Part shown: positions 44,729-56,083 of the stretch, in pieces
How the letters are laid out: each line of letters opens with the position of its first letter
How positions within the stretch are numbered: the stretch's first letter is position 1
NCBI GenBank assembly: GCA_030686995.1
Contig: CM060680.1
Span: forward strand, 83,602,259-83,666,258
Length of the DNA: 64,000 nucleotides
Origin: Artemisia argyi
Taxonomy: Eukaryota; Streptophyta; Magnoliopsida; Asterales; Asteraceae
Direction: 5' to 3'
Made by a program: the position numbers and the translations under genes
Notes under the pieces: generated by a model
Databases searched by the model: none
The model's input: only the letters and a program-made list of their open reading frames with translations
Told to the model about the DNA's origin: nothing

Positions 44729-46369
44729 ATGGAAGGTGGTAACATCTTTGAACCCGTCATCCCACCACAACAAAACCCACCACTAGAACCCCTTAGGCCC
44801 CGAACCTTAGGAGAGTATTCCCGACCTAGCCATCAGGGCTACCGAAACACCATTGAGCTCACCGGAGCCAATGTGACCCCCTTGCGATCCGACACCATCC
44901 GGTTGGTGCAAAGCGGATGTGCATTCCATGGACTTCGTTCCGAAGATCTAAACCAACATCTTAAGGACTTTCTCAAAATCGTAGATTCCATAGACCTAGG
45001 TGTTGAAACTAGAGAGACTACCCGTTTACGCCTATTCCAATTCTCTCTACGGGATCAAGCTAATCAATGGCTTGAGCGTTTACCCGCGGGATCCATCACC
45101 ACATGGGACAATCTCGCCAATCGCTTCCTTACCCAATTCTTTCCGCCGGAAAAGACTGCAATGCTTAGAAGGGACATTTTGATGTTTGAGCAACAGCGGG
45201 GTGAAACTTTCTATGAGGCTTGGGCCCGTTTTAAGGATCTCCTCCACAAGCTCCCTCATCATGGCATAAACCTTTGGTTATTAGTCCAGATTTTCTACGA
45301 CCATGTTGACTATCACACTAAGCGCACCATCGACAGGGCCGCGGGAGGTAAACTGCGTGATAAGAACGCCGAGGAGTCTTGGGCAATTATCGAGGAGCTC
45401 GCCACTGACAATCAGGAATTGTGGGAGTTTAAACATACGATAGAAGCGGCCATCAATGCAGTCTCGACATCTGGAGGAACCACCGAAGTACCCGATGAAC
45501 TCCTATGCAAACTTGAGGCAAAGGTTGACTATTTTGAGGAAAGGCAAAGGGGACCTTTGAATCCTAGACGGGCTACTGTCAATTCTGTCTCAAAAACAAC
45601 TTCGGCACCATTATCTGAATCACCCTCTAGGGAAAACGCCGAGACTTTTCAGAACTATGCCCCACCTTGTTCCCCTCCCAAGGAACTTAGCTCGGAGTTT
45701 GAGGCTAGGATGAGAGAATATATGGCAACTCACTCAGATCGGCATGCTAGATTCGAAGAAGCAGTTTATAAGCAGAAAGAAGAAATGCAGGAGAAAATGA
45801 ATGAGATGTTGAGTCTATTGGAGGAGTATGCCAATCAGAGAACCCCCGAACGAATACTACTAAGGAAAGAAAGCGCCACTCCCACCACCCAATTTGTTAA
45901 CTCCATCACCATTGTCCATAAAGATAACGAGAAGGTAGAAACTCCTGCTAAACAGACCTTAGAAAAACAACCAGAGTCCCAACCTTTGAGTTACTACCTG
46001 AAACATGATATAAACAAAAACACCATAACAAATTGGATTAAGGGTGATGGGCGTAACCAATCCTCCGGACAGATTCCTGAGAAAGAGGAAGAAGAGGAAG
46101 ATGAGTATGATACGCTTCCTGGAGGATCAGTATTCGAGAGGTTACTGGTACAGAAAGTGGCTACTAAGCAGGTAACATGTGGGAACTTTGAAATATCAAC
46201 GAGCATCGGGGACTTGAAACATCTTAGTGCTTTCGCCGACCAAGGATCGGAAGTAAATCTTATGCCCCTAACTATTTACATCCAATTAACGTCAAAAATG
46301 CCAACACCTACTCGTGTTAGGTTATCCCTTGTTGGACACTCGTACGTATACCCCCTAGGAATCGCATAA
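44729..46369 (+). pseudogene. Gag and protease-like part of element B polyprotein, ends at a nonsense codon
   Basis: ATG at 44729 (MEGGNIFEP), 546 codons to TAA at 46367-46369. The gag domain spans about residues 50-200 (CAFHGLRSEDLNQHLKDF, LERLPAGSITTWDN, RFKDLLHKLPHHGINLW). Then an acidic linker (EKEEEEEDEYDTLPGG) and a protease-like block with FADQGSEVNLMPL, where D-Q-G stands for the usual catalytic D-S/T-G or D-L-G. No zinc knuckle was found. The frame continues without shift after the TAA, so one nonsense change separates the two parts. Confidence 0.82.
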
Positions 46370-46999
46370 GATGTATTAGTTAATGTTGCAGGATTCATGT
46401 ACCCCGTTGACTTTATGATCATTGATGATAAAGGGGATGGATGCATGCCAATAATCCTTGGGTCACCATTCCTCACCACCGCTAGGGCTGTCATTAAGTA
46501 TGAAGGTAGGAAGATTGAGCTTAAATCAGGAAAAAGAAAGATTAGTTTCCCCATGACCCCGCGAAGTGGGCATGAGAATTTGAGTTGGAGAATGATCAAA
46601 AACAACATTGGCACGACACCCATTCGTGTTCAGAATAAGATTCTTGCATGGGAGGCAAAGATCAAAAGCTATAAGAAAGCTAAGGATGAAAGAAGAAAAA
46701 GCAATAAGGTTCCGATTGAACTCGAACATACTCGACATGAAAAAAATCATACACCATTTGAGGAAGGGAACTTGGTGCTCTTGAGACACTTGGAAACAAC
46801 AATACCACCCGATAAACCAAGTCCTTGGTGGTATGGGCCATTCACAATCGAAGGATTGAGCCAAGATGGGGTAGCTAACTTGAGAAGCAAATTAGGTGGG
46901 AAGGTGATTGCAAGTACCGACAGATTGAGGCACTACCACCATAACAGTAATGATCGCAACTATATGGGGTATATCATTTCCAATGATGAGATCACGTAG
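46370..46999 (+). pseudogene. Rest of element B polyprotein: protease end fused to integrase C-terminal region
   Basis: Same frame as the preceding part. DVLVNVAGFMYPVDFMIID and ILGSPFLTTARAVI complete the aspartic-protease fold. A short linker leads directly to NLVLLRHLETTIPPDKPSPWWYGPF and HYHHN, the integrase C-terminal (SH3-like) region. RT, RNase H and the integrase catalytic core are deleted between them. It ends SNDEIT, as does element A. Confidence 0.78.
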
Positions 47000-49498
47000 T
47001 AACCCATGACTTTGAGTCTAGCTACAAGACTCGTAAATAAAGAAAAGCGCTTCTTGGGAGGCAACCCATGTTTTGTGTGATTTTATTTGTTTGATTGTTA
47101 TTTGCTTCCGTATGCATGTTTTATTTTTATTGTTAGTTGATCATGTTTCTAAACTAAAATGTGGAAATACTTTACTATGTTGTTTGGCCTAGTCTTAACT
47201 CCAACCTAAAAGTATTTTTGCAAAAGATAAGTGTAAGGGGAAACCCCAAATATTTTTTTTTAGAAACAAACCGATCATGATTCTCCACAATAATAAATGA
47301 ACATGTATCTTCGTATTTGTTAGAGTCAAATGCTTGTATTGAGTCACAATGAAGTTTTGCAGGATTTTCCAGGAAGTAGGACCAAGTTTTTCCAGAAATT
47401 TTCCGGAAACTTAACATAAGAATTTCTGCAGGTCCATTCTGACGGCGTCAGGGGTTTACTCTTGACGGCGTCAGGTGTAAAAATCTGGAAATTTTACCGG
47501 TTTTGTTTTTCTAACGGAGTCTTATGGTTTTTGTGAATTATTAAGTTTTATAATCTCCAGGAAATCTGCAAACTTCATTCCACAAGCATTATATCTTACT
47601 TTGTTTTCTAGGATTTAGTAACTTATATAGGATGCCGCCGATTTTACGCGAGGTTGTCTTGTCTATTTTGTCAGGATTTACAGGTTATGTTTGACAAGGA
47701 GATGATTTATATTCTGGAAGGGAAGCTTTAATTGTTCGTTTTCTTGGAAGAAGATTTAACCTGGCCAACCTATAATCCATACCGAGCGAATCAGGGGAGT
47801 ATTTGATTTCATTCTCTTTACTTTTTTCACTTTTACATTCTTTACTTGAACATTGGGGATAATGTTCATCTTAAGTGTAAGGGGAGGGTAAAAAGATGAT
47901 ACCTTACATATGCACTTTCGCTTGAGTTTGTTTTGTTTAATGGTAGATGTGTAATAAAACTACGAGAAATACTTGTTAGTGTAATTTTAGCGCCAAATTT
48001 AAATTTTTTTACAACATTTAGGAGTGAAACTTTAGCCATAGCAAGCGTCTCATGGATAGGAGATTGTATGACTAGCACATAACCGTATATTCAGAAAAAT
48101 TTTCCACCCAAAAATGTGAGGTTCGCCTTTAGATTTGATAGGAAAAGCATTCATTATTAGTGCTTATGAGTGTACCGGTAGCATTTAGATTCTAGAACTT
48201 GCGTTAGTGATGCATCCCGAGACCGCTAGTGAGACTACATTCGTGTGGTAGGATTTACTACATGATAAGAGGCATTAGGATCACCCTTGTGTTAAACCCG
48301 TATCATAATTACTTGACCATTTAAGTCATATTACTTGGCTAGTTAAGTTAACTAATTTTTCCCACACCCTTAGCGTTGTACTCATTTTTAGTACACGAAA
48401 CCCCTAGTACACCCCTCCGAGCCTATCTTTTCGTTTCTAACTTTAAGCATTTTACTTAAAGGAAGAATTTGTTACACCCTACTTAAATGTACACCCAAAT
48501 CGCCTTAGCCTTCCGTGTATGCGCTCATTTTTAGTGCATTATTGTTATTTGTTAAACCCTAAGTTAACTTTCTAATTGATTATATGGTTGCTAAGTCGAG
48601 TCATATCCTTGTACATATTGTTTTGGGACGATTGGGACTCATGGGTAAGTACTTATTTTATGGAGTAATGGGGAAGAACATCATTTATTACCCCCATATG
48701 TACGTTAATCTTAAAAGTGCTCCAAGTGTTTTGATTTTCTTAATTCGAGTCATTAGATTAGTTGATTGTAAAGTATGTAAAGATTCAAGTGTAAGGGGAA
48801 TTCTCATCCCCTATGATGTATTATTTCGGATGGTAGGGTAAGAATGTATGCAAAAAAAAATAATAAAAAAAAAATCAAAAAAAAAAAAAAAAATAAAAAA
48901 ATCAAGAAAAAGAGAAAAAAAATAGAAAAAAGGAAAAAGAGAAAAAAACATACGGACTACCATCCCGTTTCATTCTATGTTTATTTTATGTTTTTGTTAT
49001 TTTTCATTTATTAGCTTAAGTCGAGTCTAGTATTGGCTTAACAACGCCATCTTGTACATGTAATTAACCAAGATTGTTAACTCGCCACCAGTAAAACTTC
49101 CTTTATCCAACAAAACCGTGTAATTCATATCCCTATACCTAACGTTACAACCCTTTAAAAGACCTCTTTGATAGTTTATCCTAGGTGCTTACGCCATGTG
49201 GTGGAGGTTTGATCCTTTCCCAAGCCTATGGTAATCTATTTTGCTATGACAGGTAGTGAGAGATATCTTCCATTTCCATAATGTTATATTACTTTATTAC
49301 ACCCGAGAGATGTGAGTATCTAAACACTATTTGTGAGGTGCTTGTGTATGATCTCCGTGCTTGTCTATTGGTCTTTAGTGAAACGATTATTTGTTGTAAT
49401 TACTTTTATATTAGTGTTAAATGACCCCTAACTTGTCTTTTGAGTAGAATAAAAGCGCATTTGCTTGAGGACAAGCAAATCTCAAGTGTAAGGGTATA
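47000..49498 (+). other. Element B 3' noncoding region
   Basis: Near-identical to 30881-33375. Contains TGACGGCGTCA at 47440-47450 and 47463-47473, a TATATAGG motif near 47625, A-rich microsatellites at 48852-48935 and a polypurine-like AAGTGTAAGGGTATA tract just before the 3' LTR. Confidence 0.75.
47440..47473. promoter_or_regulatory. Internal pair of TGACGGCGTCA palindromes (element B)
   Basis: Same palindromes as in the LTR, here about 440 bp after the polyprotein and 150 bp before a TATATAGG motif. A candidate internal promoter for a lost env-like ORF; inference only. Confidence 0.45.
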
Positions 49499-50908
49499 TG
49501 ATGAGGCGAAAAATGATCCGTTTTTAGGGGGTCATTTAAGCCCGAATCCGACTTTATTTGATCAAATATTGCCCTAAATCGTTCCTTTTGTGATTTTAGG
49601 TACTTGGAGAGTGAATTCTGGAAAAGAAGCCATTTTGGACGTTTTTGGAGCATAAAAGTGAAGAAAACGGCAAAGTCTCAATTTTCCATGCTGGAAACGG
49701 TAGGTGACGGCGTCAAGAGTTATACCCTGACGGCGTCAAACATCAAGAATAAAATACCGTAGTTGATGACGGCGTCAAAAGTCATCCTGACGGCGTCAAA
49801 GTCCCAAGAATTAAATACCGTGGTTGATGACGGCGTCACATAGGCCGTCATAAGTAGATCAAGGCCGTCCGAGGAAGTATTTGGCGGCGAGATGACGGCG
49901 TCACACCCTTGCTCTTGACGCCGTCACCTCGATTTTCCTATATATAGTTTTCTAGTTTTTTACTTTAAAAGGGGAGAAGTTTTGGAGAAACCCTAAAGAC
50001 GAATTTGGTGCAACTTTTACAGGTTTTTCAAGGGTTCCAAACCCTTGATACCTTGCATTGTAATTGAGATAAGTGTTCTTCTAATTCAATCAATATGTCT
50101 ATGTGTTGGTTGTCTATATCTTGTTCTTGTCTTAATTCCATTATGCTAGGTTAGATCTCCTTTGTGTTTGCTTAGATCTAATGAAACCTAGATATTGATT
50201 ATGTGTTGATTACTTGTTTATTCTTGTTCTTGGATTAATGATTTTATATGTTAGGCTTAAGAAAACTGGCAGATCTCCAAATGGTAACATGCTTGAACGT
50301 CTTAAGAAACATGAACCGAGGCGTACTAGGTCTTTATTGGTTGTATTTAATGCATGAGCCACTGTTTACAATCCCTATAGTTGTGCTGGGTCATGGTGTA
50401 GGAGGAGATAAGAGCTCATAGAATTGGGGAGTTATGTATGCCACCCCATGAATGGTATTAAGGAATACGATCCGTCATCCATGCAATTATAACAAGTAAT
50501 TAACGTGTAAAAGATATCTAGGGAGTAATGAAGTCTAATTAAACACATTTTCTCCAATTACTGCTCACAACTTTAGTATAATTAGTTTATTTTCATTTTT
50601 ATTATTATATTTTGATTGCATCTTAGTTTTGGGTTAGTTGAATAGCAACTAATTCCGCCCACTCTTCCAAAACCCGAGATTTTACTTGCTTTCATAAAAA
50701 TATAAAAACACAAAAATAATCATCCCTCACCTTTAGAACTAGTAATTAGGCTTTCTAATCCTAGCGACACTATTCCTAAGCTGAACGATCAATCCCCCGG
50801 TACTTGTCACTATACTATACTACAACGATCAGGTACACTGCCTGGTGGGGGTTGTAAGCTTCTCGAGATCCCTCGAGAGGTAAAGCCTGTTGCGATTCCC
50901 ACGCATCA
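49499..50908 (+). repeat. Element B 3' LTR
   Basis: Same length as the 5' LTR, with palindromes at 49705-49927 and TATA at 49939-49946. Confidence 0.95.
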
Positions 50909-50913
50909 AAACC
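50909..50913. repeat. Element B target duplication, right (AAACC)
   Basis: Identical to 43144-43148. Confidence 0.88.
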
Positions 50914-51566
50914 ACCAGCTGTCAACGGATTTGATTAGTCTTTACCAAAAGCCGTTTGCTTCTGGACTAGCCAGCTCTTGATGGAATAGTCAACATCTTG
51001 GTGAGCTGATTACCAATCATGGATTTTCCACGGCCTTTACCACAAGCCATAATCTTGTGGGCTAGCCAACTCATTCGCTTTATGGGATATGGCGAGTTGA
51101 TTTACCATACAATTTTGGGCAAATTGCAAGCCATCAACGGATTTGAGATATCTTTACCAAGAGCCGTTTGCTCCTGGATTAGCCAATCCTTTTGTCGTTT
51201 AGACAAGGCGGACTGATAACCACAAAAAAATTTGAGCTCTAGTGAAAAAATTTTGAAAAATTTTGGTCAAAAAACGGGGGTATTTAGATAGTAAAATGTG
51301 ATAAAATTCGCTAGAATAGCGAAATACCCCCCCCCCCCCCCCCCCACACTTAGAATGAATATTGTCCTCAATATTCAAAGTCCCGGCTATTATGCCGATT
51401 CTTTGAACGTAAAAGGGCAACATTACAAGCTAAGCGTGGAAAACATCATTTTGTTATTCACTTTTGTAATCATAGCATGGGTGACTCCCCCACACTTAGG
51501 GTGAAAACCCTATAAGCATGCTACTGTTTTTGTTTACCGAGTCGCTAGCTTGACTCGACCCCGAAT
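50914..51566 (-). other. Element C 3' noncoding part with degenerate tandem units
   Basis: Units built on TCTTTACCAAAAGCC, CTTCTGGACTAGCCA occur at about 43068 (other side of B), 50937, 51030 and 51146, spaced about 100 bp. A poly(C) run is at 51328-51345. No coding frame. Confidence 0.65.
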
Positions 51567-54176
51567 TCATTTGTCCTTGGGGAAGCATGATGTGGAAGAA
51601 ACAATCTGCATCGGACTTTCATTCAAGATGTTTGGATAAACATTTGAAGCACGTGAAAGTTCCACACCGATGAGATAAGTACCCGGCTCAAGATAATGAT
51701 AAATGAAAATGCCGGGATCAAAGATGGTATCCTCATTCCTGAAGGAGTGAAGAACAAGAGAAGTCACCCTGTAGGTGAAGAAAAGGAAGAAAACCATGAT
51801 GAAAATCATGATAAGATTTTCTTCCTCGAGAGCAGGCTCATTAGCCTGAATTTGGATTTCAAGGGTTAAGCTCGTAAACATCCCGGGAGGGTGGGTGGGA
51901 ATTTGCAAATACTCATGATTGAGAACATCTCCCCCCGGGCTATCATACTCCGGAGGAGTCATGATATGATGAGTGAGTTCACCGGAGAACTCCTCATGAA
52001 GAGAATTATTCACAAGATGTGAATCTGTGAACTCAAGTTCCGGAATAAACTCATCACAATGCTCATTCTGAATATCAAAGATTGGATTATCAGAAATCAA
52101 AGTGAATTCGGATTTGAATTCATATAGAGGATTGGTGAGAGTAGTCTTGAATGCTTCGGGAACAAAGTGATTATCATTCTCTTCTTCTAAGCTAACTAGC
52201 TTAGAAGGTAATCCTTCCACATGACTGATGTCTCCAGAAGATAAAGAATTTTCATCAGCATGTGAAGTACTAAGCTCAATGTTGGGATTAGAGTTTAAAA
52301 AAATTTCAGTTTCTCCCATATCGGCTTCAAAATCAAGGAGACCATCATCACTTCCCAATGGAAGTGGATTGATGTGAGTAAGTTCATCTGTGAACTCCTC
52401 AATAAGAGGGTCAACATCAGAATGAGGCAATGGTGCCTCTTCATACTCAACTTCTCCATAAGATGTACAATCATCATTAAAGTCGGAGAAAGTCTCAAAA
52501 TGATCTTTTGGATTTTCAGGGGGAGAAGGTAAATCACACACATGATCAAAAATCCCCTGTGACTCTCCTGGGATTGGGACAAGGTTCTCAACACTAGACT
52601 TTATGAATTCGTTCGATTCCTTTTGAGGAACAGTGCTAAGATGTTCATCCCCCATATTCAGAGAGTGAGTGTGAACTTCGGGTGTGATATCAATAGACTG
52701 AGGGAGTTTAGAAGTACTAGCAGTTATGGAGTTTTCAAGTTCCATTTGATCAATGGCTAGTGACTCCGTCACATTATTTTCTCCCTGATTCTCCATGGAA
52801 GGAATCACAACAAATGAATCTGATGAATCTTTTTGAATAATAACAATGTTATCTTCATCATCATCACTGTCATCATCATCATCATCATATAAAGCAGCAT
52901 GGCGAAGATTGGCACGTATTTTAGCCGCTCTTTGCTTAGCAAGTAATTCTTCCATGCTCATTTCGTTTCTAGCATCTTGTTCTTCAGCAAGTAATTCTGC
53001 CATTGATTTTTCACGAGATTCTTGAAACGATGTAGTACCTAACCCCTCCTTAAATTTTTTAAATGCTTCAAGAACCTCATCACAAAGGTATTGTGGGAAT
53101 TGAGGAGTTGCTTGAGTAATTGGGTACTGTGGAGGTTGGTCTTGAAATGAATAGTCATAATTATTACAAGGAATTGGATTCCCTGTTTGACAATCCGAAC
53201 TAAAGTGAGGACCTCCACAATTATCACAACAGTAAAACTGATGTGGCTGTGAGTCGTATGTGCTTGAGTCATAATTGTTATCGGGAAACTGCTCATAGAC
53301 AAGCGTGTTGCCCGATTGACAATCAGAACTGTAGTGTGAACCACCACAATACTCACAACAGTTAAACTGTTGATTCTGGTTTGGTAAATTGTATGGATAT
53401 TGGTCGTAACCAAAATTTTGACTATTTTGACAATCAAAACCTTGGTGAGGACCTCCACAATATTCACACGAAAAGTTTGGTGTATTTTGATACGAACAAT
53501 CATTGTGGTTTGGATAATATGATTCTTGCTCGTATGAATGTGATGGGTAATTGGAAAAATTTGAAGAGTCGTTGAATGAGTTCTGATTAGGATCATAAGC
53601 AAATGAATTCCTCGAACCACAAAACAAACAACTTCCGTCTCGAATATCGTTACCACATTGTACACATGTACACCAACGACATGGCAAACCAAAAAGTGGC
53701 TCACCACAACCAACACAAGGGATAAAATCCGGAGGTGGGACAAGTGGTGTGCTCTTAGAGCTAGCAATTTCCACCACTTCCGTTATGGTCTCGGGTTTTT
53801 GTTCTTGATGAACGTGAAGATTAGGTAAGTCGTTCTTTTCAGTCACTGCCCTAAGCTCTGTACGTTTGCTTGATGACCTTATAACCTTATATCGTGAAAG
53901 ATCAAGATTGATTCTTGAAGGTTTAGGAGCATTTGTGAGCTTAGGTTTTTGGATAACCGTAGGTTGGACGTATTTAGCACTTCCATCGTCAGAGGGAAGT
54001 ACATGGTCCTTTGTCACCTCGGTTTCTTGTTCCATTTCCCTCACCGGAGAGGGAGTATGAATCGAAGGTCCATCAAAATCACTACGACATCTCGAAATTT
54101 TTGACAAGGCCATAAGTTTTTCAATTTTGCTCTGAAAGGCCCATTGTTCAAAGAAATCGTCATCGAGAGATGCCAT
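51567..54176 (-). CDS. Element C ORF: 869-residue acidic protein with gag-like zinc knuckles and a membrane-like segment
   Basis: Started at the ATG at 54176 (MASLDDDFFEQWAF); the frame is open 3 codons further. No stop over 869 codons. Around residues 155-190 lies a Cys-rich cluster (CVGCGEPLFGLPC, CTCVQCG, CLFCG). Three knuckles follow (CEYCGGPHQGFDC, CEYCGGSHYSSDC, CDNCGGPHFSSDC), each C-x2-C-x3-H-x4-C, the spacing also seen in element A gag. A coiled region with MAELLAEEQDA / MEELLAKQRAA follows, then a D-run, a very long acidic region (EFIKSSVENLVPIPGES and similar), and near the C-terminus IMIFIMVFFLFFTYRV, a plausible membrane segment. Similar ORFs are common in Asteraceae retrotransposons, often mislabelled as RT-domain proteins; this one has no RT. 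Role unknown; RNA binding is inferred from the knuckles. Sole gene of element C. Confidence 0.82.
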   Translation of the reverse strand: MASLDDDFFEQWAFQSKIEKLMALSKISRCRSDFDGPSIHTPSPVREMEQETEVTKDHVLPSDDGSAKYVQPTVIQKPKLTNAPKPSRINLDLSRYKVIRSSSKRTELRAVTEKNDLPNLHVHQEQKPETITEVVEIASSKSTPLVPPPDFIPCVGCGEPLFGLPCRWCTCVQCGNDIRDGSCLFCGSRNSFAYDPNQNSFNDSSNFSNYPSHSYEQESYYPNHNDCSYQNTPNFSCEYCGGPHQGFDCQNSQNFGYDQYPYNLPNQNQQFNCCEYCGGSHYSSDCQSGNTLVYEQFPDNNYDSSTYDSQPHQFYCCDNCGGPHFSSDCQTGNPIPCNNYDYSFQDQPPQYPITQATPQFPQYLCDEVLEAFKKFKEGLGTTSFQESREKSMAELLAEEQDARNEMSMEELLAKQRAAKIRANLRHAALYDDDDDDSDDDEDNIVIIQKDSSDSFVVIPSMENQGENNVTESLAIDQMELENSITASTSKLPQSIDITPEVHTHSLNMGDEHLSTVPQKESNEFIKSSVENLVPIPGESQGIFDHVCDLPSPPENPKDHFETFSDFNDDCTSYGEVEYEEAPLPHSDVDPLIEEFTDELTHINPLPLGSDDGLLDFEADMGETEIFLNSNPNIELSTSHADENSLSSGDISHVEGLPSKLVSLEEENDNHFVPEAFKTTLTNPLYEFKSEFTLISDNPIFDIQNEHCDEFIPELEFTDSHLVNNSLHEEFSGELTHHIMTPPEYDSPGGDVLNHEYLQIPTHPPGMFTSLTLEIQIQANEPALEEENLIMIFIMVFFLFFTYRVTSLVLHSFRNEDTIFDPGIFIYHYLEPGTYLIGVELSRASNVYPNILNESPMQIVSSTSCFPKDK

Positions 54177-54473
54177 TAGAATCAATTACGGGACAAGTGG
54201 AAGAAGTGAGAATCAAAAGGATAGAGGGTAAAGGGATGAAGAATCAAAAAGGTAGGAGGGTAAAGATGGATATTTTTGGTGTTTTTGGAAAACATTTTGT
54301 AAGACATAAAATCTTTTTGTGTTTTTGTGTTCGTTGAAAACTAATTTTAAAAAGTTTTCGGGAACAGTTTTGTTTTTATGATAAGAAAATATGAAAAAAG
54401 GATGGTAAATATACAATGAGTGTATATCCAGATTCACTAATCTGTAAAACCGTTTAAAATACGCGCACAACCT

Positions 54474-54490
54474 CCCCGGCAGCGTCGCCA
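54474..54490 (-). promoter_or_regulatory. Primer-binding site of element C
   Basis: The minus strand reads TGGCGACGCTGCCGGGG, an Athila/Tat-type site with one change (A for C) in the TGGCGCCG core. It lies 5 bases inside the LTR end. Confidence 0.8.
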
Positions 54491-54495
54491 AAATT

Positions 54496-54686
54496 TGATT
54501 GGTCCCAAACGGTCAACCTAATTGACCAGGGAATGGTCAACCAAGTCAAACTGCCTAGAATCAATCTTCGCGGAAGTATAGGGTTTTCCCCGGGTCGTTA
54601 TGTCCCGACGAGGTGTGATGGTTAATAAACGGGTTTGTGATCGGGTGAATTTGGACAGAAAGGGTTTGTGAGTGATTAAACTAAGG
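54496..54686 (-). repeat. Element C 5' LTR, interrupted by element D
   Basis: Matches 40026-40216 closely. After TAAGG (54682-54686) the sequence switches to element D, whereas the other LTR continues AATATACG. Confidence 0.88.
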
Positions 54687-56083
54687 TGTGGAAAACTAGA
54701 AGGGGGGTTGAATAGTTTACCGCTTTTTCGATTCTTATTTAGCTTAAATAACCTTTGAGAACTTGACGTTTGGTTAAAGATATAAACACAACTTAATATG
54801 TTTGATTCTTTGAAAAGACTTTACATGTGGATAACAATTCTAACTTAACTTGTTTCATACTTTGAAAAGCTTTACTTTTAATGATCCTAACTTTGCTTGT
54901 TTAGTTCTTTGAAAAGCTTTACTTATGTTTAAAGATATAAGAACAACATTACTTGTTTTGGTTCTTTGAAAAGCTTTATATGTGATCAAAAATTCTAACT
55001 AAACAACAACATATAATAAGCAAAGATAGAGAAAGAAACAATCAAACCACAACACGATAGTTTATCGTGGTTCGGCTACAAGGACTCTTTTTCCTTGCCC
55101 TACATCCACGCCCCGAGTTTCCAACTCGAGAGTTATAAACACTAATCAACAAGCTCCTTTCACCGGCGGAGAAAACCTTACACGTCGCTTATACTTTTAC
55201 CGACACAAAGCTAGATGTCGAGTTCTTTTACAAGGGTACAACCACTCCCATTCGTCGCTTACACTTTTACCGACATAAAGCTAGATGTCGAGTTCTTTAC
55301 CAAGGGTACAACCACTCCCGTTAGTTCTTTTACTAGGGTACAACAACTCCCAACACACTACGTATTTTGAGGCCTAAAATACTAACCTATAACTTCTACA
55401 TACATGACACACATGAAGTATAAACTACCAAAGCTTATACATGACCAAGCTACCAAGACTTGCAACTTTAGAGTTGAAGCTTGCAACTTCTTGAATGATC
55501 TTGTGGAGTTCCTTGCTACATAAGAGAATCACACAAGTCAAGGGTTACTGAGTTAGTTGAGAGAATATGTGAGAATAAGTCCTCAAGGGTTACACAAAAC
55601 AAACAAATGGTTTGGTATTTATAGCAAACTATTCTGCATATCTGGCGGATCAGGCGGAACCCTCAGATGGGTTCCGCCCGTGTACCCCCAGGGTACCGTC
55701 AGGGCTACAGTTGGTTTTTGCAATAAATCTCCCAAACCAAACAAGGTCACATCACATTAAACCTAGTCAAACACAAGACTTGTAAGCAAGCATAAGGTTA
55801 GTCAAACACTCTTTCTTACCATAAATATATATGGACAAAGCTTGCCCTAAATGTGATGTGAGATTACTATTTTAAGAAATAAATGTGATGTGACAAGACA
55901 CTTTCTAATTTAAGAAATAAAAACAATGTTTTGTTTAAAAGGAAATGTAAACCTTAGTTAAACAAGACTTAAACACTTAAAGTGATGATTTACTTATAGC
56001 TAAACTTCATACTTTGTCATTAACAAAACTTAGCAAAGATCGTAAAATATAAATAACGTTTTTAGGCGATATTTGTATTAACA
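54687..56083 (-). repeat. Element D 3' LTR (1397 bp)
   Basis: Plus-strand ends TGTGGAAAACTAG and GTATTAACA. Minus-strand TATA (CTATAAATAC) at 55615-55624. Tandem 68-bp units at 55190-55325 (GTCGCTTAYACTTTTACCGAC and so on). GC-rich palindromes at 55642-55705. Confidence 0.9.
55642..55705 (-). promoter_or_regulatory. U3 GC-rich palindromes upstream of TATA (element D LTR)
   Basis: GGCGGAACCC...GGGTTCCGCC form an inverted pair, followed by CCCTGGGGGTACAC-type and GGTACCGTC phrases. They start about 18 bp upstream of the minus-strand TATA box. Confidence 0.55.

Larger units (their letters stand above)
43149..50908 (+). mobile_element. Element B: complete non-autonomous Athila/Tat-type LTR retrotransposon
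   Basis: Two equal LTRs of 1410 bp (43149-44558 and 49499-50908) differ at about a dozen positions by eye. AAACC is duplicated exactly at both ends. PBS, polyprotein, 3' noncoding region and polypurine tract follow in the normal order. RT, RNase H and the integrase core are absent. The near-identical LTRs mean a recent insertion into element C. Confidence 0.95.
40026..54686 (-). mobile_element. Element C: non-autonomous Athila/Tat-like element hosting B and D
   Basis: 3' LTR 40026-42999; internal sequence 43000-43148 and 50914-54495 (split by element B); 5' LTR from 54496, interrupted by D after 191 bp. Apart from B, the internal part is only about 3.7 kb and holds one ORF of 869 codons, with no gag-pol. 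PBS and polypurine tract orient it on the minus strand. It is inserted in the env-like ORF of the Athila-type element. Confidence 0.82.

Noticed and set aside
52295..53767. Second minus-strand frames of 99 and 242 codons within the element C ORF
   Set aside because: They are out-of-frame shadows, rich in H, I and T, of the 869-codon ORF.
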